A DNA stretch of 20,705 nt. Source: a virus. The DNA lies in the IMG/VR virus record IMGVR_UViG_3300042882_000833, positions 1 to 20,705 of that record, one strand, 5' to 3'. A program made the translations under genes and the position numbers. Below, piece by piece: positions 7,083 through 14,385 of this stretch (within the stretch, counting starts at the first letter, position 1; every line of letters starts with the position of its first letter). Below the pieces are notes generated by a model. The model worked only from the letters and a program-made list of their open reading frames with translations, did not search any database and was not told where the DNA came from.

Positions 7083-7739
7083 ATGGCACAAAAAACTTTA
7101 GCTTTTCAAGGGTTAGCATATGGAGCAACCCCGGCTGTTATACAGTCCACAGCGAATGGGGCAGTGATATTTTCTGGTTCAGTTGCCGCTGTTGATTCTA
7201 CCCCACCGCCATTGCCAATAAGTCAAGAGTTGTTGTATACTCCCACCGCTTTGTTTACTATGACTGTAGATACAGCATTTAGTGGTACTATTCCAATTAC
7301 TCATCAAGTCAATAACGGCACAGTGATATTTTCTCAGATATTGCAAAATTATAGCGTTATAACAAATCCTATATATTCGCAAGAACAACTAGCCGTGTTA
7401 ACTGATGCATCCAGCACCAGAACACAACGCAACGCCATATATATGATACCCGGACTGGCTGTACCCACGCTAAATCAAACAGATATTGACGTTTTGGAAA
7501 ACCCAAACACAACTGGACCACAATATCGAGCTGTATTGGTTGAACATAATTTGACAGTATCAATACAGGGTGGACCCACTGATTTTGGCCCGGTAGGCGA
7601 AGGTCAGCCAGATCCGGTCAGCGCGGTATTGATCAATGGCCTACCAGTAGCACGAGGTGACGATTTGCAGGGCATGTGGTGGTGGACAGTTCCTGCAGGG
7701 TCTACAATCAGCTTTAATCTGGACGTTTCTCAGTCTTAG
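7083..7739 (+). CDS. Putative virion structural protein
   Basis: A 218-residue protein beginning MAQKTLAFQGLAYG. The frame is open from 7053, but AGGAG at 7070-7074 fixes the ATG at 7083. It is rich in Thr, Ser, Pro, Gly and Asn, low in Lys, with alternating beta-type segments (AVIFSGSVAAVDSTPPPLP, then TALFTMTVDTAFSGTIPIT) and a final AGSTISFNLDV strand; this is the composition of phage tail, baseplate or decoration proteins. The segment DDLQGMWWWTVPAGSTISF resembles the folded ends of fibre-tip domains. No enzyme motif is present. A late-type box upstream and a strong terminator downstream make it a likely single-gene late transcript, although read-through from the two upstream genes is possible. 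The function is inferred from composition and context. Confidence 0.5.
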   Translation: MAQKTLAFQGLAYGATPAVIQSTANGAVIFSGSVAAVDSTPPPLPISQELLYTPTALFTMTVDTAFSGTIPITHQVNNGTVIFSQILQNYSVITNPIYSQEQLAVLTDASSTRTQRNAIYMIPGLAVPTLNQTDIDVLENPNTTGPQYRAVLVEHNLTVSIQGGPTDFGPVGEGQPDPVSAVLINGLPVARGDDLQGMWWWTVPAGSTISFNLDVSQS

Positions 7740-7752
7740 ATTTTCACGCACA

Positions 7753-7783
7753 AAAAAAACCCTACTTCTTGTAGGGTTTTTTT
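7753..7783. terminator. Rho-independent terminator, probably bidirectional
   Basis: A-run plus CCCTAC (to 7765), loop TTCTT (7766-7770), GTAGGG plus T-run (to 7783). The six-base GC-containing stem is extended by seven A:T pairs, and the T-tract follows directly. The A-tract on the left makes it symmetric, so it could also stop minus-strand transcription. It separates the virion-like gene from the sigma70-type promoter at 7789. Confidence 0.88.
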
Positions 7784-7788
7784 ATGGC

Positions 7789-7817
7789 TTGACCAATAAT
7801 TGTTTGCCTGCTATAAT
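7789..7817 (+). promoter_or_regulatory. Sigma70-type promoter for the small membrane protein
   Basis: TTGACC (7789-7794), 17-bp spacer, TATAAT (7812-7817), with TG one base before the -10 (extended -10). Transcription would start near 7824, giving a leader of about 42 bases before the ATG at 7866, with a weak purine-rich site GAAAGAG at 7854-7860. Confidence 0.72.
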
Positions 7818-7865
7818 TGTAGCATAATGTAGTTTTTACGCAACACTTTTATAGAAAGAGCAAGT

Positions 7866-8090
7866 ATGAATTCAAAGTTCAAAGCAGGAATATTGACCAC
7901 TGGTTTTGGTGCAGTTTGTGTGGCAGTGGCATTCGCTTTCCAATATCTGGCCACTGTTATGACTCCAGAGCAGTTTGTGATTGGGTTGGCAGTTATGGGC
8001 ATCACCGCATGTCTTTACACAATCTATTCAGTTTTATTGTCACACTTCCAGTACAAAGACCACTTAAACAGCATGGTTGACAAGAAATAA
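7866..8090 (+). CDS. Small membrane protein with two predicted transmembrane helices
   Basis: A 74-residue protein. Two hydrophobic segments are visible, about residues 8-30 (GILTTGFGAVCVAVAFAFQYLAT) and 37-59 (FVIGLAVMGITACLYTIYSVLLS), joined by the short polar turn MTPEQ. The N-terminus is basic (MNSKFK) and the C-terminus charged (YKDHLNSMVDKK), so both ends are probably cytoplasmic. No family was recognised. A class II-like holin topology would fit by size and helix count, but the sigma70-type rather than late-type promoter argues for early expression and for some other membrane role such as host takeover or exclusion. The last codons GTTGACAAG contain the -35 element of the next gene. 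Confidence 0.7.
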   Translation: MNSKFKAGILTTGFGAVCVAVAFAFQYLATVMTPEQFVIGLAVMGITACLYTIYSVLLSHFQYKDHLNSMVDKK

Positions 8091-8133
8091 CCCATTTGCT
8101 ATAATAGTATTATTAAAACAATCAAAGAAGGAG
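8077..8133 (+). promoter_or_regulatory. Consensus sigma70 promoter and ribosome binding site of the AAA+ gene
   Basis: TTGACA (8077-8082), exactly 17 bp, TATAAT (8100-8105): both hexamers match the sigma70 consensus, with a TG one base before the -10. The -35 lies inside the last codons of the upstream gene. AAGGAG at 8128-8133 precedes the ATG at 8142 by eight bases. This is the strongest-looking promoter of the window. Confidence 0.85.
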
Positions 8134-8141
8134 CTAGAAGT

Positions 8142-9167
8142 ATGTCAACTATTCTCATTAAAAATGGGTCATATCGCAATCAACCCGTAAACGGTATGAT
8201 CTTTAACCTGGTCAAGGGTTTTCAAACTGGTGCCAAAGGAGGCTATGTGACAGTGCAAGCAGATGGCTATTTTGGCCCAGAAGTGCCCGAAGTGGTTCGT
8301 ATCAAAGTAGACAGCATTGAAGATCTAGAATTCGCCGGTGGCCAACCTGTGGACACACCCAAGGTCACCGTCCAGTCTGTGGAACCAGCAGAAACTGATG
8401 ATCAAGTCATGGATCGAATTGAACAACGATTTGATATCCTGGATCAGATGACCAAGGCTACCATAGCCGGTGATGTGCGAGCCATGATCGTGGTTGGCCC
8501 TCCTGGTGTGGGCAAGAGCTACGGTGTAGAAAAACAACTGGAGAAGTCTGGCTTGTTTGACAAACTCAGTGGTCGCAAGATCAAGTATGAAGTGATCAAA
8601 GGTGCCATGACTCCCATTGGTCTCTACTGCACTCTGTACAAACACTCAGATCCCAACAACGTTTTGGTGTTTGACGACTGTGACTCAGTGTTCCAAGATG
8701 ACTTGAGCTTGAACATTCTCAAGGCCGCCCTGGACTCAGGCAAGAAACGCAGGATCTACTGGAACTCAGACTCGGCCATGTTGCGCCGTGAAGGTGTGCC
8801 TGACTGCTTTGACTTCAAAGGTGCCTGTATCTTCATCACCAATTTGCAGTTCAGCAATCTCAAAAGCAAGAAACTGCAAGACCATTTGGAAGCCTTGCAG
8901 AGTCGTTGCCACTTCTTGGACTTGACTCTCAATACCATGCGTGATCGTTTCTTGCGTATCAAGCAGATCTTCCGCCAAGGACAACTGTTCAATGACTATG
9001 ATTTCAGCCCAGAACAAGGTGACGAAATCCTAAACTTCATGGATGCCAACAAAGATCGACTACGTGAAATGAGCCTGCGTATGGCCTTGAAGATCGCTGA
9101 CTTGACCAAGGTCAGTGCAGACAATTGGAAGGCCTTGGCTGCAAGCACTTGCATGAAAAACTCATAA
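8142..9167 (+). CDS. AAA+ family ATPase
   Basis: A 341-residue single-ATPase-domain protein. Walker A GPPGVGKS is at 119-126, Walker B VLVFDDCD at 174-181, sensor 1 IFITN at 230-234, and QSRCHFLDL (253-261) places R255 as a candidate arginine finger. The first ~85 residues form a separate basic and beta-rich region (KNGSYRNQPVNGMIFNLVKG) before an acidic linker. AAA+ proteins work as hexameric ATP-driven remodelers; the target is unknown. It is not one of the T4 clamp-loader subunits by layout (no zinc site or RFC-type SRC motif in the usual place, though QSRC is loosely similar), so gp44 was considered and not chosen. It is transcribed alone from a consensus promoter and ends before two tandem hairpins, which suggests high, independently controlled expression. 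Confidence 0.8.
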   Translation: MSTILIKNGSYRNQPVNGMIFNLVKGFQTGAKGGYVTVQADGYFGPEVPEVVRIKVDSIEDLEFAGGQPVDTPKVTVQSVEPAETDDQVMDRIEQRFDILDQMTKATIAGDVRAMIVVGPPGVGKSYGVEKQLEKSGLFDKLSGRKIKYEVIKGAMTPIGLYCTLYKHSDPNNVLVFDDCDSVFQDDLSLNILKAALDSGKKRRIYWNSDSAMLRREGVPDCFDFKGACIFITNLQFSNLKSKKLQDHLEALQSRCHFLDLTLNTMRDRFLRIKQIFRQGQLFNDYDFSPEQGDEILNFMDANKDRLREMSLRMALKIADLTKVSADNWKALAASTCMKNS

Positions 9168-9178
9168 TCGGTAGCTCC

Positions 9179-9204
9179 TGGGCAGTGGCAACACTGCCCA
9201 TTTT
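9179..9204 (+). terminator. First of two tandem terminator hairpins
   Basis: TGGGCAGTG (9179-9187), GCAA tetraloop, CACTGCCCA (9192-9200), then TTTT. A perfect nine-pair stem with a stable GNRA-type loop. The T-run is short, so alone it may be a weak terminator or a 3'-end stabilising hairpin. Confidence 0.7.
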
Positions 9205-9206
9205 AC

Positions 9207-9233
9207 AACAGGCACTTTGGTGCCTGTTTTTTT
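9207..9233 (+). terminator. Second tandem rho-independent terminator
   Basis: AACAGGCAC (9207-9215), loop TTTG, GTGCCTGTT (9220-9228), continuing as a T-run to 9233. A nine-pair stem with a full T-tract. It closes the AAA+ transcription unit and abuts the next promoter. Confidence 0.9.
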
Positions 9234-9261
9234 GATCTTTGGCAACTAAGTATGCTATACT
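9232..9261 (+). promoter_or_regulatory. Sigma70-type promoter giving a leaderless mRNA
   Basis: TTGATC (9232-9237), 18-bp spacer, TATACT (9256-9261) with TG one base upstream (extended -10). The ATG at 9268 starts seven bases after the -10, exactly where transcription should begin, and no Shine-Dalgarno sequence is present. The -35 overlaps the T-tract of the preceding terminator. Confidence 0.62.
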
Positions 9262-9267
9262 AACACA

Positions 9268-10395
9268 ATGTCTTTTTGCTACTCACCTTGGACCAATATT
9301 GATATCAGCCCAACAGGCAATATAAGCCCTTGCTGTAAATTTCAAACACAATATTACGATCGCACTTATAATATCCAACAAGACTCGATTGCCGATTACT
9401 TGAACAGTGACATGCTGACCGAAGTCAAAAAAAACTTTGCAAACAATAAATGGCCAACCGGGTGTGAGCGTTGTAGGATTGAAGAACAAAATAGTATTGC
9501 CAGCAAACGTGAGTTGGACTGGGAACGTTGGCAAGCAACATACAAAGAAATTGAATTAACTGATTCTCAATTCATAACCGCTAGTATAGCGTTCGGAAAT
9601 ACCTGTAATTTAAAATGTTTAACATGCAGTTCGTATGCCAGCAGTCGTTGGCAAAAAGAATACAGAGAGATCTACAATGTAGACTGGCCGCATGTTAAAT
9701 TTTACAAACGAGACTTTGTAGAAAGATTTGTGCAACTGGCTCCCGGATTGATACATCTTGACCTACCAGGCGGTGAACCCTTTCTGAGCGGTATAGATGA
9801 ACAGAAAAAATTACTGCAACATTACATAGATATAGGTCGATCTTCGCAAATCACTCTGCATTATACTACCAATTCAACTATTTTTCCTGATGATTCATGG
9901 TGGCAATTATGGAACAGCTTTAAAGAAATTGATATCCAACTTAGCATAGATGCTGTAGGCGACAGATATGAATACATAAGATATCCAGCCAATTGGAGCC
10001 AGGTGGTACTTAATGTTGATCAATACATTGCCAAAAGTCAACACATGACCAATCTCAAACTCAGTGTCAGTCATACCGTAAGCGCATACAACGTGTATTA
10101 TCTTGACGAATTTTTTTCTTGGTGTTACAATATAGGTTTACCTAGGCCGTGGTTGGGCCGAGTGCATAATCCCAAACACATGCGCCCTACTGTTTGGCCT
10201 GCAGAGGTTCGTGATATTATCGCACAGCATCTTAGACAGAGCAATTATCCAGATGTGTATGCCTGGGCAACAATGTTGGAAAATGAAGATGATAGTGTGT
10301 TTTTTCAAATGTTTCTACAGCGAAGACAACAACATGATCAATATCGTGGATTAGATTTCAACATTACATTTTCAGAACTGGCAAAACACACATGA
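9268..10395 (+). CDS. Radical SAM protein with N-terminal twitch domain (rSAM 1)
   Basis: A 375-residue enzyme. The radical SAM 4Fe-4S site is CNLKCLTC (C113, C117, C120; Cx3Cx2C), followed by the SAM-contact motif GGEP at 168-171 and the later strand LHYTTNST (197-204). Before it lies a half-SPASM (twitch) domain with C4, C22-C23 and C66-C69, which would hold an auxiliary Fe-S cluster. This order is that of N-terminal-twitch radical SAM proteins, common in phages and of unknown reaction; relatives with C-terminal SPASM or twitch domains modify peptides or small molecules. A motif EYIRYPANWSQV (235-246) recurs in rSAM 2. The gene is leaderless, has no ribosome binding site, and overlaps uvsW as ATGA, so the two are translated together. 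Confidence 0.85.
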   Translation: MSFCYSPWTNIDISPTGNISPCCKFQTQYYDRTYNIQQDSIADYLNSDMLTEVKKNFANNKWPTGCERCRIEEQNSIASKRELDWERWQATYKEIELTDSQFITASIAFGNTCNLKCLTCSSYASSRWQKEYREIYNVDWPHVKFYKRDFVERFVQLAPGLIHLDLPGGEPFLSGIDEQKKLLQHYIDIGRSSQITLHYTTNSTIFPDDSWWQLWNSFKEIDIQLSIDAVGDRYEYIRYPANWSQVVLNVDQYIAKSQHMTNLKLSVSHTVSAYNVYYLDEFFSWCYNIGLPRPWLGRVHNPKHMRPTVWPAEVRDIIAQHLRQSNYPDVYAWATMLENEDDSVFFQMFLQRRQQHDQYRGLDFNITFSELAKHT

Positions 10396-11852
10396 GAAAA
10401 GCCACAATCATTATAAAAGACGAAGTTAATATCAAGATCGAAGGGCTTGAACTTGATGCTCGCCGTAGTTTAGTAAATGCATTCAAATATGATGTTCCGG
10501 GAGCCAGATACTTGCCCGCGGTCAGACTTGGCCGTTGGGATGGCAAGGTCAGCTATTTCCAACTGGGTGGCAGCACTTATGTGAACCTGTTGCCAGAGAT
10601 CATTCCCATACTGGAAAAGTTCAACTATGACATTGAGCTGGATGATCAGCGTGATTATTCTACTACGTTTGAGTTTGAAAAGGTAACTGAACAAACATTC
10701 AGTCACATTGCCTGGGGCCCAGGACATCCCCTAGAAGGCAAGCCAATGGAACTGCGTGACTATCAAGTCGACATTATCAACAACTTTCTTGAGAATCCAC
10801 AATGCATACAAGAGATTGCCACCGGCGCAGGCAAGACAGTTATCACAGCCGCATTATCAAATGCCGTGGCACCATATGGCAGGACCATTGTTATTGTGCC
10901 CAACAAGAGTCTAGTAACGCAAACAGAAAAGGACTACATCAACATGCAACAGGATGTGGGTGTTTACTTTGGCGACCGCAAGGAGTGGGGACGACAGCAC
11001 ACAATCTGTACATGGCAAAGTTTAAATGTGCTGTTGAAGAATACCAAGAACAGTGTAGGCGATGTTACCATTGGTGAGTTCTTGGAAGATGTGGTATGCG
11101 TTATTGTTGACGAAGTGCATATGGCCAAGGCTGATGCATTAAAGAGCTTGCTCACAGGTGTAATGGCTAAAATACCTTTGCGTTGGGGACTCACAGGAAC
11201 CATACCCAAAGAACCCTATGAGTTCCAGGCATTGAAGTGTAGTCTTGGTCCGGTGATCAATCAACTCAGTGCCAGCGAGTTACAGGATCGCGGTGTCTTG
11301 GCACAATGCCATGTCAACGTGGTACAGTTGGTGGATCATGCCGAGTTCTCTAACTATCAAAGTGAACTAAAGTTCTTGCTAGAAGAACCCGACAGGCTCA
11401 AAACCATGGCACAATTGATAGCACAGGTCAATGCCACGGGCAATACCCTGGTCTTGGTAGACCGTGTGGCCGCAGGTCATGCCCTGGTGGACCTGCTGGG
11501 AGACCAGGCAGTGTTTGTCAGCGGTGCAACCAAAGCCAAGGACCGGCAAGACGAATATGACGAAGTGGCAACCAGCACTGGCAAGATAATTGTTGCCACC
11601 TACGGTGTTGCTGCTGTGGGTATTAATTTGCCTAGGATTTTTAATCTGGTGCTGGTTGAGCCCGGCAAGAGCTTTGTCCGGGTCATCCAATCCATCGGCC
11701 GAGGAATACGAAAAGCTGAAGACAAAGATCATGTGCAGATCTGGGACGTGACCAGCACCTGTAAATTTGCCAAAAGACACCTGACCAAACGCAAACAGTT
11801 CTATCGAGAAGCAAATTATCCTTTTACGCAAGAGAAGCTAGAGTGGAAATAA
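10392..11852 (+). CDS. uvsW: UvsW-like superfamily 2 DNA/RNA helicase
   Basis: A 486-residue protein, close to T4 UvsW (about 500). SF2 motifs appear in order: Q-region LRDYQ (121-125), Walker A ATGAGKT (143-149), Ia VPNKSLVTQ (169-177), II DEVH (240-243), III LTGT (267-270), IV VLVDR (354-358), V VATYGVAAVGINLP (401-414), VI QSIGRGIRK (433-441). The N-terminal ~100 residues hold the GRWDGKVSYF segment (47-56), matching the small substrate-binding domain of UvsW. UvsW unwinds R-loops and migrates branched DNA, ending origin-dependent initiation and helping fork restart. It overlaps the radical SAM gene by four bases (ATGA) and precedes a PLP-enzyme-like gene by five bases. Confidence 0.9.
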   Translation: MRKATIIIKDEVNIKIEGLELDARRSLVNAFKYDVPGARYLPAVRLGRWDGKVSYFQLGGSTYVNLLPEIIPILEKFNYDIELDDQRDYSTTFEFEKVTEQTFSHIAWGPGHPLEGKPMELRDYQVDIINNFLENPQCIQEIATGAGKTVITAALSNAVAPYGRTIVIVPNKSLVTQTEKDYINMQQDVGVYFGDRKEWGRQHTICTWQSLNVLLKNTKNSVGDVTIGEFLEDVVCVIVDEVHMAKADALKSLLTGVMAKIPLRWGLTGTIPKEPYEFQALKCSLGPVINQLSASELQDRGVLAQCHVNVVQLVDHAEFSNYQSELKFLLEEPDRLKTMAQLIAQVNATGNTLVLVDRVAAGHALVDLLGDQAVFVSGATKAKDRQDEYDEVATSTGKIIVATYGVAAVGINLPRIFNLVLVEPGKSFVRVIQSIGRGIRKAEDKDHVQIWDVTSTCKFAKRHLTKRKQFYREANYPFTQEKLEWK

Positions 11853-11857
11853 TCTAG

Positions 11858-12715
11858 ATGAAACAGGCACACGATCCAATACACATTCCAGAAAGCAATG
11901 AATTCATCAATGGACTCATGTCCAATATCACAGTTGACCAATTGCAACAGGTCGCTCATACTGAACTAGACACAGCCTGGCGTAGTTGGCTGAACAATTC
12001 ATCCTACAATACAGTACATGCCCTAAATCAATTTGACTATTCGTGTTTCAGCGCCGGGACAACTCCGGCGTTTGGAGAGTTTATTTCACGTTTCTCGACA
12101 CGTAGAGTCCGAGTCAGTCGAAGTGATTTTGTGCTGACCCGTATACTATCTGCAACCTACAATAGATCCATGCTGTATCTTGAAGATGCAGAACTTGATC
12201 AAAACGATTGTGTAATCATAAGTTTTCCATTCTCTGGAAATGGATCATTGTACCCTGGATACAACCAACTGCTAGATCATGCAGACAAATTGCAGGTCCC
12301 TGTTTTCATCGATGGCGCTTATTTTGGAATCAGTCATGGCATTGATTATCCATTGGCTCATGCCTGTGTTACAGATTTTTCTGTCAGTTTAAGCAAGCAT
12401 CTCTCTGGAAACTGTCTCAGATTGGGTATCAGATTTACTCGTAACTCAGTAGACGATTGCATCAGTGCAGGACTGATAGGCAACAACCTGTTTGACAGAT
12501 TGAATTCGTATGTAAGCATACAATTACTCAATCAATTTTCTCATGACTGGATAATTGACAAATATAAACAGTCCAGCAACCTAATTTGTGCTCAACACAA
12601 TCTTGTCCCAACCAACACAATTACCATTGGGCTAGGTGGACAAGAATACATAACATTTAAAAGAGGAGATTATATACGTGTCTGTATCTCGGAAAAACTT
12701 TCTAAACTATCTTAG
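11858..12715 (+). CDS. PLP-dependent aminotransferase-like protein (fold type I)
   Basis: A 285-residue protein with the landmark residues of class I/II aminotransferases in the right order. CFSAGTTPAFGEF (63-75) resembles the TxGxxxA phosphate-cup start. VIISFPFSGNGSLYPG (119-134) stands where NPxNPTG is expected. PVFIDGAYFG (148-157) matches the hDxAYxxF motif with D152 for the PLP nitrogen. SLSKHLSGNCLRLG (177-190) matches SxSKxxxxxGxRxG, making K180 the candidate Schiff-base lysine and R188 the phosphate-side arginine. YIRVCIS (272-278) offers R274 for the substrate carboxylate. At 285 residues it is about 100 shorter than free-standing aminotransferases, and the NPxNPTG asparagines are not conserved, so activity is uncertain. 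It is the last gene of the rSAM 1-uvsW operon. Confidence 0.58.
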   Translation: MKQAHDPIHIPESNEFINGLMSNITVDQLQQVAHTELDTAWRSWLNNSSYNTVHALNQFDYSCFSAGTTPAFGEFISRFSTRRVRVSRSDFVLTRILSATYNRSMLYLEDAELDQNDCVIISFPFSGNGSLYPGYNQLLDHADKLQVPVFIDGAYFGISHGIDYPLAHACVTDFSVSLSKHLSGNCLRLGIRFTRNSVDDCISAGLIGNNLFDRLNSYVSIQLLNQFSHDWIIDKYKQSSNLICAQHNLVPTNTITIGLGGQEYITFKRGDYIRVCISEKLSKLS

Positions 12716-12732
12716 AACAGCATTGAATAAAT

Positions 12733-12761
12733 TTGACTTTTTGCAATAAATCCTATATTAT
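12733..12761 (+). promoter_or_regulatory. Sigma70-type promoter giving a leaderless mRNA
   Basis: TTGACT (12733-12738), 17 bp, TATTAT (12756-12761). The ATG at 12768 is seven bases past the -10, the expected transcription start, and there is no Shine-Dalgarno sequence. An alternative -10 TATATT at 12754 would shift the start two bases upstream. The whole promoter sits in the 52-base gap after the PLP-like gene. Confidence 0.65.
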
Positions 12762-12767
12762 ACAAGT

Positions 12768-13268
12768 ATGAGAATATTAACCTTGGACAATGAGCCGTTT
12801 GAACTAGATCATCTTCCTGAAGAAGTAGATGACATGCGTTTTGCTATATTTGACAATAGTGATCCCAAAGATCCAGATTATCATTACATACCCTTGATCT
12901 TTTTGGAAAGCTTCACAGCACCGGCTCTAGTCTTACGCATAGGTGAACACAGGATCAAAATGCCCGTAGACTGGCAGATCCTGATTGGCGAACCCGATCT
13001 AGGCGACTTAGAGGTGCTACCGTTGACTGCCATCAATGATCGTGGATTCAAAGCATTTCAGTTCAACCCACTCAGCAGCTTCAGACCCAGTTTCTTGGAT
13101 GTGGAAATCATTGATGTGTATCAAGAGGTCACCTGGTATGCTCCCAAACTCAAAAACGGCCAGATGCTGTGTGTGCCCATGGGCGAAGGTAAAAAACCAG
13201 ACTGCGTTTATTTTGTCAAAGATATCAGCAGAAACTGTGAAGTGGTCAACTATAATCAGGCCTGGTAG
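12768..13268 (+). CDS. Conserved-looking phage protein of unknown function
   Basis: A 166-residue acidic protein that I do not recognise. It begins MRILTLDNEPFEL, has an Asp/Pro-rich turn (DNSDPKDPDYHYIPL, 29-43), then alternating beta strands (APALVLRIGEHRIKMP; DVEIIDVYQEVTWYAP) and a C-terminal hydrophobic strand CVYFVKDI. There is no membrane segment, cysteine cluster or nucleotide-binding motif. It heads the operon that contains the clamp-loader candidate, a zinc-finger protein and the DnaE-like protein, which suggests a replication, recombination or transcription-coupling role. Its message would be leaderless. Its stop shares one base with the next start (TAGTG). Confidence 0.7.
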   Translation: MRILTLDNEPFELDHLPEEVDDMRFAIFDNSDPKDPDYHYIPLIFLESFTAPALVLRIGEHRIKMPVDWQILIGEPDLGDLEVLPLTAINDRGFKAFQFNPLSSFRPSFLDVEIIDVYQEVTWYAPKLKNGQMLCVPMGEGKKPDCVYFVKDISRNCEVVNYNQAW

Positions 13269-13714
13269 TGGATAAACTAAGCATAGCCAATGAAATGGCC
13301 CAGTTTGATCGCAAGAACCGAAAGTTCTATGATGATCTCACCGACGAAGAACGCAAAAAATTCAGCAACTATCTCATGATACGCTGGGGTAGTTCGGTAC
13401 AGGGGTCAAAAGAACTACAGGAGTTTTATGTGATTGCCACCAACGAGAGATTGAACAAAAGATTTTTTGATATCAACCGCCATCCTCGACTGCAATGGCT
13501 CACAGCCACCACAGTGAGTCCGGCACTGGGCACACAACGACATCCGTGGATTGCTCCCAAGAAACGAGAAGCCGGTGCCAGCAGTGTTAGAAAACAATTG
13601 GCCGAGCTGTATCCACATTTCAAAGATGATGAACTGGACTTGTTGGCCCGGATCACTACAAAAAAAGACATAGATGATTATTTAAAAGCCGCAGGACAAG
13701 ACGCAAAGAAATGA
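13268..13714 (+). CDS. Candidate clamp-loader small subunit (gp62-like)
   Basis: A 148-residue protein starting at GTG 13268, coupled to the previous stop as TAGTG. The pattern of a short helical N-terminus, then FSNYLMIRWGSS (32-43), then FYVIATNERLNKRFFDINRHPRLQWL (53-78) and a basic PWIAPKKR (93-100) resembles the small clamp-loader subunits annotated in marine T4-like phages, where a (F/Y)(M/L)(I/N)RW/F...S segment is followed by NE.N and a basic IxxKKR-type segment. The final helix (DDELDLLARITTKKDIDDYL) is typical of their C-terminus. gp62 joins gp44 to load the gp45 sliding clamp. The gp44 partner and gp45 are not in this window. Resemblance to T4 gp62 itself is weak, so the call rests on pattern and operon context. 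Confidence 0.5.
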   Translation: MDKLSIANEMAQFDRKNRKFYDDLTDEERKKFSNYLMIRWGSSVQGSKELQEFYVIATNERLNKRFFDINRHPRLQWLTATTVSPALGTQRHPWIAPKKREAGASSVRKQLAELYPHFKDDELDLLARITTKKDIDDYLKAAGQDAKK

Positions 13715-14385
13715 CTTATACCTGTCAGTATTGTAAAAAGGATTTTATAAAGGAAAGCAGTCTTGCAGTTCATAGTTGCGAGCCGCGTCGGCGTCGCATG
13801 GAAAAAGATGAACCAGGTGTGCGCTTGGGATTCCATGCTTACTTAAAATTCTATGAGCTTACACAAGGTAGTGCCCGGTTAAAAACCTATGATGACTTTT
13901 GTGAAAGTCCCTACTATCGTGCCTTTGTAAAATTTGGTCGTTACTGTGTAGATATCCGTGCTGTAAATCCTGCAAGATTTGTAGAATGGGTATTGAAACA
14001 AAACAAAAAGATTGATCACTGGTGTCGAGACACCATCTATACCGAATACTTGATTGACTACCTGCGTGTAGAAAACATCAATGATGCCCTGGCCCGAGCC
14101 ATGGAGTTTTCAATAGACTGGAGTGAGGAGACTGGCAATCCAGCCGAGGATTGCCTGCGTTATGGCAACACCAATGCTATGGTCTATGCTGTGACCGCCG
14201 GCCGCATCAGTCCTTGGATCATTTATAATTGTGAAAGTGGACAACGGTTCTTGAGCGAACTAGATGCCACACAAATTGCCATGATCTGGTCCTATATCGA
14301 TTCGGATATCTGGATGAAAAAGTTTGCAGACTATGTGGCTGATCAAGAATATGTTCGAGAAATGTTACAGAAAGCAGGTTGGTGA
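13711..14385 (+). CDS. C2HC zinc-finger protein, possible replication/helicase-loading factor
   Basis: A 224-residue protein that overlaps the upstream gene as ATGA. A single zinc finger opens it: C5, C8, H21, C23 in Cx2C-x12-HxC spacing, followed by a strongly basic RRRR (26-29). The remainder is predicted to be helical and rich in aromatic residues, with FHAYLKFYELTQG (41-53), FCESPYYRAFVKFGRYC (63-79) and, near the end, GRISPWIIYNCESGQRFL and an IW-rich helix. The helix followed by a G.ISP....Y....L segment faintly recalls T4 gp59, the loader of the gp41 helicase, but I cannot show homology. Nucleic-acid binding through the finger and basic patch is the safest inference. Confidence 0.65.
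   Translation: MTYTCQYCKKDFIKESSLAVHSCEPRRRRMEKDEPGVRLGFHAYLKFYELTQGSARLKTYDDFCESPYYRAFVKFGRYCVDIRAVNPARFVEWVLKQNKKIDHWCRDTIYTEYLIDYLRVENINDALARAMEFSIDWSEETGNPAEDCLRYGNTNAMVYAVTAGRISPWIIYNCESGQRFLSELDATQIAMIWSYIDSDIWMKKFADYVADQEYVREMLQKAGW

Noticed and set aside
7827-7832. Start-stop minimal ORF ATGTAG near a predicted transcription start
   Set aside because: It could affect translation of the leader, but six bases are easily due to chance and nothing else supports it.
8142-9167. Clamp-loader large subunit (gp44) for the AAA+ protein
   Set aside because: Its long separate N-terminal region, single transcription unit and lack of the RFC-type motif layout do not fit gp44, which is also normally next to gp62.
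11379-11831. Minus-strand open frame of 150 codons
   Set aside because: It is fully antisense to conserved UvsW motifs IV-VI, with no promoter or ribosome binding site.
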